From Nocardioides palaemonis (GTDB lineage: Bacteria > Actinomycetota > Actinomycetes > Propionibacteriales > Nocardioidaceae), in contig NZ_JAGVQR010000001.1 of assembly GCF_018275325.1 (NCBI RefSeq), positions 496,001 to 560,000 on the forward strand: a DNA stretch of 64,000 nt, written 5' to 3'. Numbering within the stretch: position 1 is the first letter of the stretch; the number at the start of each line of letters is the position of its first letter. A program made the translations under genes and the position numbers. Of the stretch, positions 54,246 through 62,196 are shown one piece after another. The notes under the pieces are model-generated. The model had not been told where the DNA came from. It worked only from the letters and a program-made list of their open reading frames with translations, and did not search any database.

Positions 54246-55379
54246 TCAGCGCCCGAGCGTCGTACGCAGCTCGGTGACGACGGAGTCGACGACCGAGACC
54301 AGGTCGCCGCGGTGCGCGGCCGCGACCCGTCGCTGGCGGTCGGCCGACGAGCCGCGGACGGGGATGTCGGCGACCGTGCGCAGCTCGTCCTCGCAGCCGA
54401 GCCGGCGCGCGACCGGGGTGAGCCGCTCGAGCAGGTCGGCGAGGTCGTCGGTCACGAGCCGCTCGCGGTTGCGGTCGTCGAGGATCACGATCGCGTCGAG
54501 GCCGTAGCGCGCGGCGCGCCACTTGTTCTCCTGGACCTGCCAGGGCGGCAGGGTGGGCAGCCGCTCGCCGGCGACGAGCCGCTCGTCGAGGTCGACCACG
54601 AGGCAGTGGACGAGCGCGACCAGCGCGGCCAGCTCGCGTACGTCGGACACGCCGTCGCAGACCCGGTGCTCGAGGGTGCCGAGGTGGGGTGCGGGGCGTA
54701 CGTCCCAGCGCACGTCGGCCATCGAGTCGATGATGCCGGTGGTGGTCTGGTCGTCGATGCAGCGCTCGAAGTCGGCCCAGGACTCGAAGGTGAACGGCAG
54801 CCCGGCGGTCGGCAGCTGCTGGAACATCAGCGCGCGGTTGGACGCGTAGCCGGTGTCCTGGCCGGCCCAGAACGGCGAGCTGGCCGACAGCGCCAGCAGG
54901 TGGGGGTACGTCGTGAGCAGCGACGACAGCACCGGCATCACCCGGTCGCGCTCGGGCATCCCGACGTGGACGTGGACGCCCCAGATCAGCATCTGCCGGC
55001 CCCACCACTGGGTGCGGTTGATCAGCTCCTCGTAGCGGTGGCCGTCGGTGAGCTGCTGGTGCGACCAGTCGGCGAAGGGGTGCGCCCCGGCGCCCATCAG
55101 GTCGACGCCGAGCTCGTCGGCGGCGTCCATCACCACGCCGAGCGTCCCGGTGAGGTCCTCGACCGCCTCCCCGACGGTGCGGCAGATCCCGCTCACCACC
55201 TCGACGGTGTTGCGCAGCAGCTCCTGGTGCAGCCGCTCCGGGTGCTCGAGCCGCGGGGCGGCCCGGTCGGCGAGGTCGGCGGCCGCGCTGACCAGGTCGC
55301 GGGTCTCGCGGTCGACCAGCGCGAGCTCCCACTCGACGCCCAGCGTGGGCTGCGGCGAGGCGTGGAAGTCGATGCGCAT
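54246..55379 (-). CDS. YbdK-type carboxylate-amine ligase (GCS2 family)
   Basis: A 377-residue protein with N-terminal LGVEWELALVD, GAGAHPFADW (about 94-103), VHVHVGM and QENKWRAARYG (about 285-295), all typical of glutamate-cysteine ligase family 2. It joins an amino group to a glutamate-type carboxylate with ATP. In actinomycetes the substrate is uncertain; mycothiol and not glutathione is the main thiol. Confidence 0.86.
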   Translation of the reverse strand: MRIDFHASPQPTLGVEWELALVDRETRDLVSAAADLADRAAPRLEHPERLHQELLRNTVEVVSGICRTVGEAVEDLTGTLGVVMDAADELGVDLMGAGAHPFADWSHQQLTDGHRYEELINRTQWWGRQMLIWGVHVHVGMPERDRVMPVLSSLLTTYPHLLALSASSPFWAGQDTGYASNRALMFQQLPTAGLPFTFESWADFERCIDDQTTTGIIDSMADVRWDVRPAPHLGTLEHRVCDGVSDVRELAALVALVHCLVVDLDERLVAGERLPTLPPWQVQENKWRAARYGLDAIVILDDRNRERLVTDDLADLLERLTPVARRLGCEDELRTVADIPVRGSSADRQRRVAAAHRGDLVSVVDSVVTELRTTLGR

Positions 55380-55456
55380 GCGACAACTCTAGGGAGGCCG
55401 GGAGACGTGCCGGACCACCTTCCGCGGTGGGGTCGCCCGGGTGCCACCATGTGCGC

Positions 55457-56926
55457 GTGGACCAGATCGAGCAGCCGGAGGCAGCGACGGAGTGGACCCG
55501 CGGGGCAGCCCGCGAGCTCGCCGAGGAGCTCGCCCGGGAGGAGGCCGAGGAGCGGGCCCGCGAGGAGGCCGAGCGGGCCCGCGAGATCCACCTGACCATG
55601 GACCTGTGCCTGCGCATCGGCGAGATGCTGCTGTCGTCGGGTGCCGGCGCGGCCGACGTGACCGCGACGATGCGGTCGGTGGCCGACCACCTCGGGCTGC
55701 GCGGCGCCGAGATCGACGTGACCTTCACCGCGCTGTCGATGAGCTTCCAGCGTGGGCCGGAGGAGGTGCCGATGCTGCTGGTACGCCACGTGCAGCAGCG
55801 CGACATCGACTACGAGGACCTGACGTCGGTCGACCACCTCGTCCGCGACCTGCTGACCGACCAGGTCGACCTCTACACCGCGCGCACCCGGATGGCGACG
55901 ATCGTCTCGCTGGGTCACGCCTTCCCGCGCTGGGCGGTCACGGTCGCGTGGGCAGTCATGGCCGCAGCCATCGGCGTCTTCCTCGGCGGCGGGCCGGTCG
56001 TGTCCGCCGTGGCTGCGGTCGCCGCGGTGCTCATCGACCGGGTCCAGCTGCTGATGGCGCGGCGACGGCTGCCGTTCTTCTACCTCCAGGTCGCCGGCGG
56101 CGCGATCGCGACGGTGCTCGCGGCCGGGGTCGCCGCGACCCCGATCGACGTCGATCCGTCGCTCGTGGTCACGGCCAACATCATCCTGCTGCTGGCCGGC
56201 ATCGGGTTGATGGGAGCGGTCCAGGACGCCCTCACCGGCTTCTACCTCACCTCCGGCGCCCGCCTCATCGAGGCGATGATGGCCACGGCGGGGATCATCG
56301 CCGGCGTCGGCTTCGGCATCTCGATCGCCGACGGGCTGGGCATGCCGCTCGGCCGGCTGGTGCCCGGCAAGCTCGGCGAGATCTCCGACCTGCCGCCGGT
56401 GCTGCTCGGCGCCGCGGTCTCCGCCGCGGCGTTCTGCGTCGCCAGCTATGCCCCACGGCGTGCGGTGCTGCCGGTCGCGTCCATCACGGCGTTCGCCGCG
56501 CTGGTCTCCCAGGTCGTCACCGTCGCCGGTTTCGGACGGGCGGCCGCCGCCGGCGCCGCGGCGTTCTTCATCGGCCTCGTGGCCTACGCCGTGGCGGGAC
56601 GCGTCAGGGTGCCCCCGCTGGTCGTGGCGGTGCCGGCGATCATGCCGTTCCTGCCCGGTCTGTCGATCTACCGCGGCCTGACGTTCCTCGCCGAGGGCGG
56701 CTCGTTCGTCTCGCAGGGCATCCTGGCGCTGATGACCGCGATCTCGGTCGCGATCGCGCTGGCGTCGGGCGTGATCCTCGGGGAGTACGTCGCCCAGCCG
56801 GTCAAGCGCGAGGCGCGCAAGCTGGAGAACCGGCTCGCCGGTCCGCGACTGGTCGGACCGTTCCGCGCGATGACCCGCGCGGAACGACGCGCGTTCAGGA
56901 AGTCCGAGCAGCAGCCCGACGACTGA
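55457..56926 (+). CDS. ThrE-like threonine/serine exporter family protein
   Basis: A 489-residue protein from GTG 55457. An N-terminal acidic coiled coil (about 12-42, rich in AREEAE) leads into the ThrE hydrolase-like domain, with GEMLLSSGAGAADV (about 56-69), then ten hydrophobic helices from about 150 on. It exports threonine or serine across the membrane. The coiled coil is longer than usual. The 3' end overlaps the DUF402 gene by 32 nt. Confidence 0.88.
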   Translation: MDQIEQPEAATEWTRGAARELAEELAREEAEERAREEAERAREIHLTMDLCLRIGEMLLSSGAGAADVTATMRSVADHLGLRGAEIDVTFTALSMSFQRGPEEVPMLLVRHVQQRDIDYEDLTSVDHLVRDLLTDQVDLYTARTRMATIVSLGHAFPRWAVTVAWAVMAAAIGVFLGGGPVVSAVAAVAAVLIDRVQLLMARRRLPFFYLQVAGGAIATVLAAGVAATPIDVDPSLVVTANIILLLAGIGLMGAVQDALTGFYLTSGARLIEAMMATAGIIAGVGFGISIADGLGMPLGRLVPGKLGEISDLPPVLLGAAVSAAAFCVASYAPRRAVLPVASITAFAALVSQVVTVAGFGRAAAAGAAAFFIGLVAYAVAGRVRVPPLVVAVPAIMPFLPGLSIYRGLTFLAEGGSFVSQGILALMTAISVAIALASGVILGEYVAQPVKREARKLENRLAGPRLVGPFRAMTRAERRAFRKSEQQPDD

Positions 56927-57470
56927 GCTCGTCGAGCCAGCGCTGGTGGCTGCCGTCGTACGGCGCCGCGCCCGCGCGCACCGCGGCCAGCACCTCGTCG
57001 CAGCTCGCTCGCGCCCCCGTCACGACGTCGGCGGGGTAGCCGAACGCCACTTGGTGCTCGGCGAACTCGTCCTCGTCGTCGACGAAGGTCTCGCCGGGGC
57101 CGGCGGGCGGGTCCTCCCACGGGGCGGGGCTGGCGGGGATCGGGTCGGGCAGGCGGATCACGTCGAGGTCGAGGTCGACGGCCCGCAGGACGCGGCCGTC
57201 CCAGACCGGCGGCGTGGTCATGTCGACGTAGAGGTCGCACCAGATCCCGGGCGCCTGGAACGTCGGCAGGTGCCAGCGGTCGGGGTGGACGACCGTCACC
57301 GTGTCGACGGCGGAGTGGAACTCGTGGCCGGGGCGGCGGTGGTGGGTGCCGGCCGGGACGCCGATCCACTCGCCGTGCTCGTCCTCGCCGAGGTAGAACC
57401 CGGTGAAGGCCCAGTGCGGCCGATCGCCCCACTTGGTCATCTCGCACCTGATCGGCGTCCCCGGCTCCAT
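56895..57470 (-). CDS. DUF402 domain-containing protein
   Basis: A 191-residue protein. WDGRVLRAVDLDLDVI (about 89-104) and DVRYLPD-like DDEDEFAEH mark the DUF402 fold, related to FomD-type enzymes that act on nucleoside diphosphates. Function in this organism is not established. The 3' end overlaps the exporter gene by 32 nt on the opposite strand. Confidence 0.85.
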   Translation of the reverse strand: MEPGTPIRCEMTKWGDRPHWAFTGFYLGEDEHGEWIGVPAGTHHRRPGHEFHSAVDTVTVVHPDRWHLPTFQAPGIWCDLYVDMTTPPVWDGRVLRAVDLDLDVIRLPDPIPASPAPWEDPPAGPGETFVDDEDEFAEHQVAFGYPADVVTGARASCDEVLAAVRAGAAPYDGSHQRWLDELSRRAAARTS

Positions 57471-57496
57471 GGTCCCGACCCTAGGTGACCGGTCGG

Positions 57497-58921
57497 TCAG
57501 GCGCGGGGGAGGCGGACGGTGATCGTCGTGTCGCCGGGCGCGCTCGCCAGCGTGACCGACCCGCGGTGGGCGCCGACGATGGCCTCGACCAGCGACAGGC
57601 CGAGCCCGGCGCCGCCGGCGCGGGTGCGGGCGGCGTCGCCGCGGGTGAAGCGCTCGAACGCCCGCGGCGCGAGGTCGGGGGCGAAGCCCGGGCCGTCGTC
57701 GTGGACGGTGAAGCCGTCGGGGTCGGCCGTGACGGTGACGGTGCTGCCGGCGGGGGTGTACTTGCGCGCGTTGGTCAGCAGGTTGGTCACCACCTGGTGC
57801 AGCCTTGCCTCGTCACCGGCCACGACGATGGGGTCCTCGGGCAGCGAGAGCCGCCACGAGCGCTCGCGATCGATCACGCGTGCGTCGTCGACCGCCTCGA
57901 GCAGCAGGCGGGACAGGTCGACGTCGGCCCGGTCGAGCGGGCGGCCGGCGTCGAGACGGGCGAGCAGCAGCAGGTCCTCGACGAGCGCCGTCATCCGACC
58001 CGACTCGGTCTCGACCTTGTCGAGGGCCGTCCCGGTGGTCTCCGGGCGCTTGCGGGCCAGCTCCGTGTAGCCGGCGATGGTGGCGAGCGGGGTGCGCAGC
58101 TCGTGGGACGCGTCGGCCACGAACTGCCGTACCTGCTGCTCGCTGCGGTGCCGCTCGGCGAGCGACTGCTCGACGTGGTCGAGCATCCGGTTGAGCGCCG
58201 CGCCGACCTGGCCGACCTCGGTGCGCTCGTCGGTCAGCCGGTCGGGCACCCGCTCGGTCATCTCGATGTCGCCCGAGGCGAGCGGCAGCTCGGCGACCAG
58301 GTGGGCGGTGCCGGCGACCTCGCGCAGTGGCGCGAGCTGGCGGCGTACGACCCAGGTGCCGGCGCCGGCGGCGGCGAGCACGCCGAGGAGGCTGGCCAGC
58401 ACCTCGAGCTGGACGAGCCGCTCGACGGTCTCGTGCAGGTCGGCGCGGGACAGGCCGGCGACGACGGTCACGGCGTCGCCGGACGTGGTGGGGTAGTCGG
58501 TCACCAGCACCCGGTAGCTGCCGAGGCCGGGGAGGTCGACCGTCTGCGGGTTGCGCGCTGCCGGGAGGGCGTCGAGCGCGGCGAGCTGAGCGTCGTCGAG
58601 CGGTGTCGAGGCCGACCAGCTCTGCCCGTCCTGCTCGGTCGGCGCGGTGCCGGAGCCCTTGCCGGTGGACGGGAAGTAGGCCTTGAGGGTGCCGAAGCGG
58701 TCGCCCGGACCGTCGCCGTCACCGTCCGGGCCGGGGCGGCCGGGCCCCATGGCGAAGCGGGCGGCGTCGCGCACGTCGCCGTCGAGCCGGCGCTCGAGGT
58801 TGCTCTGCATCGCCAGCGTGGTGGCCGTGCCGATCAGGAACGCCGCAAGGGCGACGAGCACGACGACGACCGCCACCACCCGTGAGGTGAGGGTGAGGGG
58901 ACGCAGGTGCGGTCGCGCCAT
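57497..58921 (-). CDS. Two-component sensor histidine kinase
   Basis: A 474-residue membrane kinase. TM1 is about 14-36, a sensor loop follows (to about 170), then TM2, HAMP, and the H-box ASHELRTPLATIAGY (about 270). N-box LLTNARKYTP and G-boxes DDGPGFAP and GAGLGLSLVE complete the ATPase. The start overlaps the response regulator stop by 1 nt. The stimulus is unknown; a Gly/Asp-rich loop follows TM1. Confidence 0.92.
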   Translation of the reverse strand: MARPHLRPLTLTSRVVAVVVVLVALAAFLIGTATTLAMQSNLERRLDGDVRDAARFAMGPGRPGPDGDGDGPGDRFGTLKAYFPSTGKGSGTAPTEQDGQSWSASTPLDDAQLAALDALPAARNPQTVDLPGLGSYRVLVTDYPTTSGDAVTVVAGLSRADLHETVERLVQLEVLASLLGVLAAAGAGTWVVRRQLAPLREVAGTAHLVAELPLASGDIEMTERVPDRLTDERTEVGQVGAALNRMLDHVEQSLAERHRSEQQVRQFVADASHELRTPLATIAGYTELARKRPETTGTALDKVETESGRMTALVEDLLLLARLDAGRPLDRADVDLSRLLLEAVDDARVIDRERSWRLSLPEDPIVVAGDEARLHQVVTNLLTNARKYTPAGSTVTVTADPDGFTVHDDGPGFAPDLAPRAFERFTRGDAARTRAGGAGLGLSLVEAIVGAHRGSVTLASAPGDTTITVRLPRA

Positions 58922-59643
58922 CAGGGCGCCGGCTTCAGGACGTAGCCCGCGCCCCGCATCGTGTGGATCATCGGCTCGCGGCCGGCGTCGACCTTCTTGC
59001 GGAGGTAGGAGATGTAGAGCTCGACGACGTTGGCCTGGCCGCCGAAGTCGTACTGCCACACCCGGTCGAGGATCTGCGCCTTGCTCAGCACCCGGCGCGG
59101 GTTGCGCATGAGGAAGCGCAGCAGCTCGAACTCGGTGGCGGTGAGGGTGATCTCCTCGCCGGCGCGCTGCACCTCGTGGCTGTCCTCGTCGAGGGTCAGG
59201 TCGCCGACGACCAGCACGTTGCCCACGTCGGCCTGGGCTGCCGTGCCGCCGCGGCGGATCAGCCCGCGCAGCCGCGCCACCACCTCCTCGAGGGAGAACG
59301 GCTTGGTGACGTAGTCGTCGCCACCCGCGGTGAGCCCGGCGATCCGGTCCTCGACGGCGTCCTTCGCAGTGAGGAACAGCACCGGTACGTCGCTGCCGTC
59401 CGCGCGCATGCGGCGCAGCACCTCGAGCCCGTCGAAGTCCGGCAGCATGATGTCGAGCACGACCGCGTCGGGCCGGAAGTCGCGGGCGGTCGCGACGGCG
59501 TCGGTGCCGGTGTGGGCCATCTGCAGCTCCCACCCCTCGTAGCGCAGCGCCATCGCGAGGAGCTCGGCGATGTTGACCTCGTCGTCGACGACGAGGACGC
59601 GCACGGGGGAGCCGTCGGCGCGGGTGAGCTGGGGCACGGTCAT
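58921..59643 (-). CDS. OmpR-family response regulator
   Basis: A 240-residue regulator. The receiver domain has phospho-acceptor D64 in VVLDIMLPD and the conserved lysine in YVTKPF. The C-terminal winged helix (about 140-238) includes LTATEFELLRFLMRN and VELYISYLRKKVD. It is first in a two-gene operon with the kinase and likely activates genes in response to envelope signals. Confidence 0.94.
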   Translation of the reverse strand: MTVPQLTRADGSPVRVLVVDDEVNIAELLAMALRYEGWELQMAHTGTDAVATARDFRPDAVVLDIMLPDFDGLEVLRRMRADGSDVPVLFLTAKDAVEDRIAGLTAGGDDYVTKPFSLEEVVARLRGLIRRGGTAAQADVGNVLVVGDLTLDEDSHEVQRAGEEITLTATEFELLRFLMRNPRRVLSKAQILDRVWQYDFGGQANVVELYISYLRKKVDAGREPMIHTMRGAGYVLKPAP

Positions 59644-59705
59644 GGGCCCATCCTGCCGCGAGTTGCTGTGTGCCTGCTGTGAGCGCGCTGTCCGCCGTGC
59701 GTGTG

Positions 59706-60857
59706 TCAGCCAGAGCCGTTGAGGCGCGCCGCCTGCCGGATCAGGTGCACGCGCTCGGCCCGGCTGGAGGCCAGGTCCGCGGCCTCGGCGTAGAGCCGGG
59801 CGGCGACGGCGCGGTCGCCCGCCTTCTCGTGGAGGTGGGCCGCCGCCGCCCGGTGCCGCGGCAGGGCGGGGTCGACCTCGGCGAGGGCGGCGAGCCCGGC
59901 CCGGGCGCCGTCGGCCTCACCGACCGCGACCGCGCGGTTGAGCCGGACGACCGGGCTGCCGGTGAGCGCGAGCAGCTCGTCGTACCACTCCACGACCTGC
60001 ACCCAGTCGGTCTCCGCCGCGCTCGGGGCGTCGGCGTGCAGTGCCGCGATCGCGGCCTGCAGCTGGTACTCCCCGCGACGGTCCTCGGCCAGGGCGGCCT
60101 GGAGGAGGCGTGCGCCCTCGGCGATGGCCGCGGTGTCCCAGCGGGAGCGGTCCTGCTCGGCGAGCGGGACCAGCGTGCCGTCGGCCCGGGTCCGGGCGGC
60201 GCGTCGGGCGTGGTGGAGCAGCATCAGCGCCAGCAGCCCGTCGGTCTCGGGGTCGCGCGCCAGCGCGGCGAGCTCGCGGGTCAGCCGGATCGCCTCGGAG
60301 GCGAGGTCGACGTCGCCGCCGTAGCCCTCGTTGAACACGAGGTAGAGCACCCGCCGCACCGTCGCCGGGTCGCCGGGCCGGTCGAACGGCTCGGCGGCGA
60401 TCGTGCGCTTGGCGCGGCTGATCCGCTGGGCCATGGTGGCCTCGGGGACGAGGAACGCCTCGGCGACCTGCCGGGTGGTCAGCCCGCCGACCGCCCGGAG
60501 CGTGAGCGCCACCGCGGAGGTGGGCGTGAGCGCGGGGTGGGCGCAGAGGAAGAACACCCGCAAGGTGTCGTCGACCTGCGCGGCCGCGCCGGGGGCGGGC
60601 TCGAGGTCGACCGCGGCCTCGCGCCGCTGCCGGGCCGCGTCGGAGCGGGCGGCGTCGAGGAAGCGCCGCCACGCCACGGTGACCAGCCAGCCCTTCGGGT
60701 CGCGCGGCGGGTCGTCGGGCCACGACCGCAGCGCCTCGACGAGGGCGTCCTGCACCGCGTCCTCGGCCGCCGCGAAGTCGGCTCCGCGACGGACGAGGAC
60801 CGCGATGACCTGGGGCACGACGCCCCGCAGGACGGCCTCGTCGAAGGCGGCGGTCAC
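59706..60857 (-). CDS. ECF RNA polymerase sigma factor with DUF6596 C-terminal domain (ECF42 type)
   Basis: A 383-residue sigma factor, longer than usual. Sigma region 2 has EDAVQDALVEALRSWP (about 31-46) and GWLVTVAWRRFLD; region 4 (about 110-160) has LTTRQVAEAFLVPEATMAQRISRAK. The C-terminus (about 170-380) is TPR-like, DUF6596, as in ECF42, which lacks an anti-sigma factor. It lies 7 nt after the YciI/DGPF gene, its normal partner. Confidence 0.92.
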   Translation of the reverse strand: MTAAFDEAVLRGVVPQVIAVLVRRGADFAAAEDAVQDALVEALRSWPDDPPRDPKGWLVTVAWRRFLDAARSDAARQRREAAVDLEPAPGAAAQVDDTLRVFFLCAHPALTPTSAVALTLRAVGGLTTRQVAEAFLVPEATMAQRISRAKRTIAAEPFDRPGDPATVRRVLYLVFNEGYGGDVDLASEAIRLTRELAALARDPETDGLLALMLLHHARRAARTRADGTLVPLAEQDRSRWDTAAIAEGARLLQAALAEDRRGEYQLQAAIAALHADAPSAAETDWVQVVEWYDELLALTGSPVVRLNRAVAVGEADGARAGLAALAEVDPALPRHRAAAAHLHEKAGDRAVAARLYAEAADLASSRAERVHLIRQAARLNGSG

Positions 60858-60864
60858 GGCCGGC

Positions 60865-61272
60865 TCAGTCCTGGTGGGACGGCGCGCCGTAGAACGGCCG
60901 GACCTCGAGCCACTCGTGGATCGGCCTGCCGCCCTTGCCCGGCGCCAGGGACAGCTGGCCGGCGAGCTCGACGGCCCGGTCCCAGCCGTCGACGTCGACG
61001 ACGTACCACCCGGCGATGAGGTCCTTGGTCTCCGCGAACGGTCCGTCCGTCATCGGGCCGGTGCCGGCGTCGTTCGCCCGGACGAACGCGCCCTCCGGCG
61101 AGAGCGCCTGGGCGTCGACGAACTCGCCGTCGGCCTCCAGCTGCTTGCCGAAGGCGTCCATGAACGCCATGTGGGCGTCGACCTCGTCGGGCGTCCACTC
61201 CTCCATCGGGTGGTCGTTGACGGTGCCGGCGGGCACGCCGCGGTAGTGCTTGAGGATCAGGTACTTCGGCAT
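60865..61272 (-). CDS. YciI/DGPF-domain protein
   Basis: A 135-residue protein. The DGPF signature DGPFAETKD (about 77-85) is intact, with PKYLILKHYRG at the N-terminus. These small proteins are the usual neighbours of ECF42 sigma factors; a role in sensing is suggested but not proven. It is first in the operon with the sigma factor. Confidence 0.9.
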   Translation of the reverse strand: MPKYLILKHYRGVPAGTVNDHPMEEWTPDEVDAHMAFMDAFGKQLEADGEFVDAQALSPEGAFVRANDAGTGPMTDGPFAETKDLIAGWYVVDVDGWDRAVELAGQLSLAPGKGGRPIHEWLEVRPFYGAPSHQD

Positions 61273-61426
61273 CTGCTCTCCTTGTCAGGTGCAGCCCATC
61301 ATGGCTGCGTCCACACCGGGGACGGAGCCGGGAGGCGGTCCTCGACACGGCCGCGAGACCTTTTTTCACGGGACGCGCTGGGCGGACGCACAGGTGGCGC
61401 ACAGCAAGGCGGCGGAGGCTCGGCCC

Positions 61427-61942
61427 ATGAGCGAGAAGGACCAGCCGCACGACGAGACCCAGCCGGTGCGCCCCCAGGGCACCCCGGCCGACCAGCCCGA
61501 CGCCGCGTCCCCCGGTGTCGCCGCGTCGTCGGCGGATGCGCCTGACGCTCGACCCGCGGACCCGGGGGCCGCCCCCCTGCCCCCGGCCGCGGGTCACCCG
61601 TACCCTGCGGGTGCGTACGTCCCGCCGGCCGCCCCGCCCGGTGCGGGCTGGGGTCGCGCCCGCCGCTGGCGCGACCAGGCGCGCGGCGACCGGGCGTACG
61701 GCCTCGGCGCGCTCGTCGCCTCGGCGCTGGCCGGTGTGATCATCGGCGGCGTCGGCACCGCGGTCTTCCACGCGGTCACCGACGACCACGGGCCCGGCGA
61801 CCGGTTCGGCCAGTTCGGGCCGATGGGCGACCGCGACGGCGACCGCGACCGCGGCCCGATGTTCGGCGGCCCCGGCGTGCCCGGCCAGCTCCAGCCCACC
61901 ACGCCGCCCGAGGACGACGACGACTCGGGCTCCAGCTCCTGA
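61427..61942 (+). CDS. Proline-rich single-TM protein of unknown function
   Basis: A 171-residue protein from ATG 61427 with GGAGG about 9 nt upstream. The N-terminal 70 residues are Pro/Ala/Gln-rich, a TM helix lies at about 90-112 (GALVASALAGVIIGGVGTAV), and an Asp/Gly-rich tail follows. No domain is recognised. It may be a membrane-anchored surface protein. Confidence 0.65.
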   Translation: MSEKDQPHDETQPVRPQGTPADQPDAASPGVAASSADAPDARPADPGAAPLPPAAGHPYPAGAYVPPAAPPGAGWGRARRWRDQARGDRAYGLGALVASALAGVIIGGVGTAVFHAVTDDHGPGDRFGQFGPMGDRDGDRDRGPMFGGPGVPGQLQPTTPPEDDDDSGSSS

Positions 61943-61949
61943 ACGCTCC

Positions 61950-62155
61950 GAGTCGGCGCGAATGTCCTGCTGGGGCGCGCTGAGTCGGCGCGAATGTCCT
62001 GCCGGAGCGCGGTGAGTCGGCGCGAATGCGCCGCGCACCGGGACACATGCGCCGACTCGATGGCCCTGCGCGGGACACATGCGCCGACTCGATGGCCCTG
62101 CGCGGGACACATGCGCCGACTCGATGGCCCTGCGCGGGACACATGCGCCGACTCG
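61950..62155. repeat. 32-bp tandem repeats in opposing orientations upstream of hrpA
   Basis: GAGTCGGCGCGAATG starts at 61950, 61982 and 62014 (32 bp apart). Then four units of GGGACACATGCGCCGACTCG start at 62040, 62072, 62104 and 62136, also 32 bp apart. The core GAGTCGGCGC is the reverse complement of GCGCCGACTC, so the array is an inverted set. There are no unique spacers, so this is not CRISPR. It lies 42 nt before the hrpA start. Confidence 0.9.
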
Positions 62156-62196
62156 ACGTGGGCTGGCGCGAAACCCGGTTGCCGCGGTGGGCGAGA

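Noticed and set aside
61950..62155. Regular repeats with 32-bp spacing suggesting CRISPR
   Set aside because: Units are contiguous without distinct spacers, orientation flips midway, and no cas gene is near.
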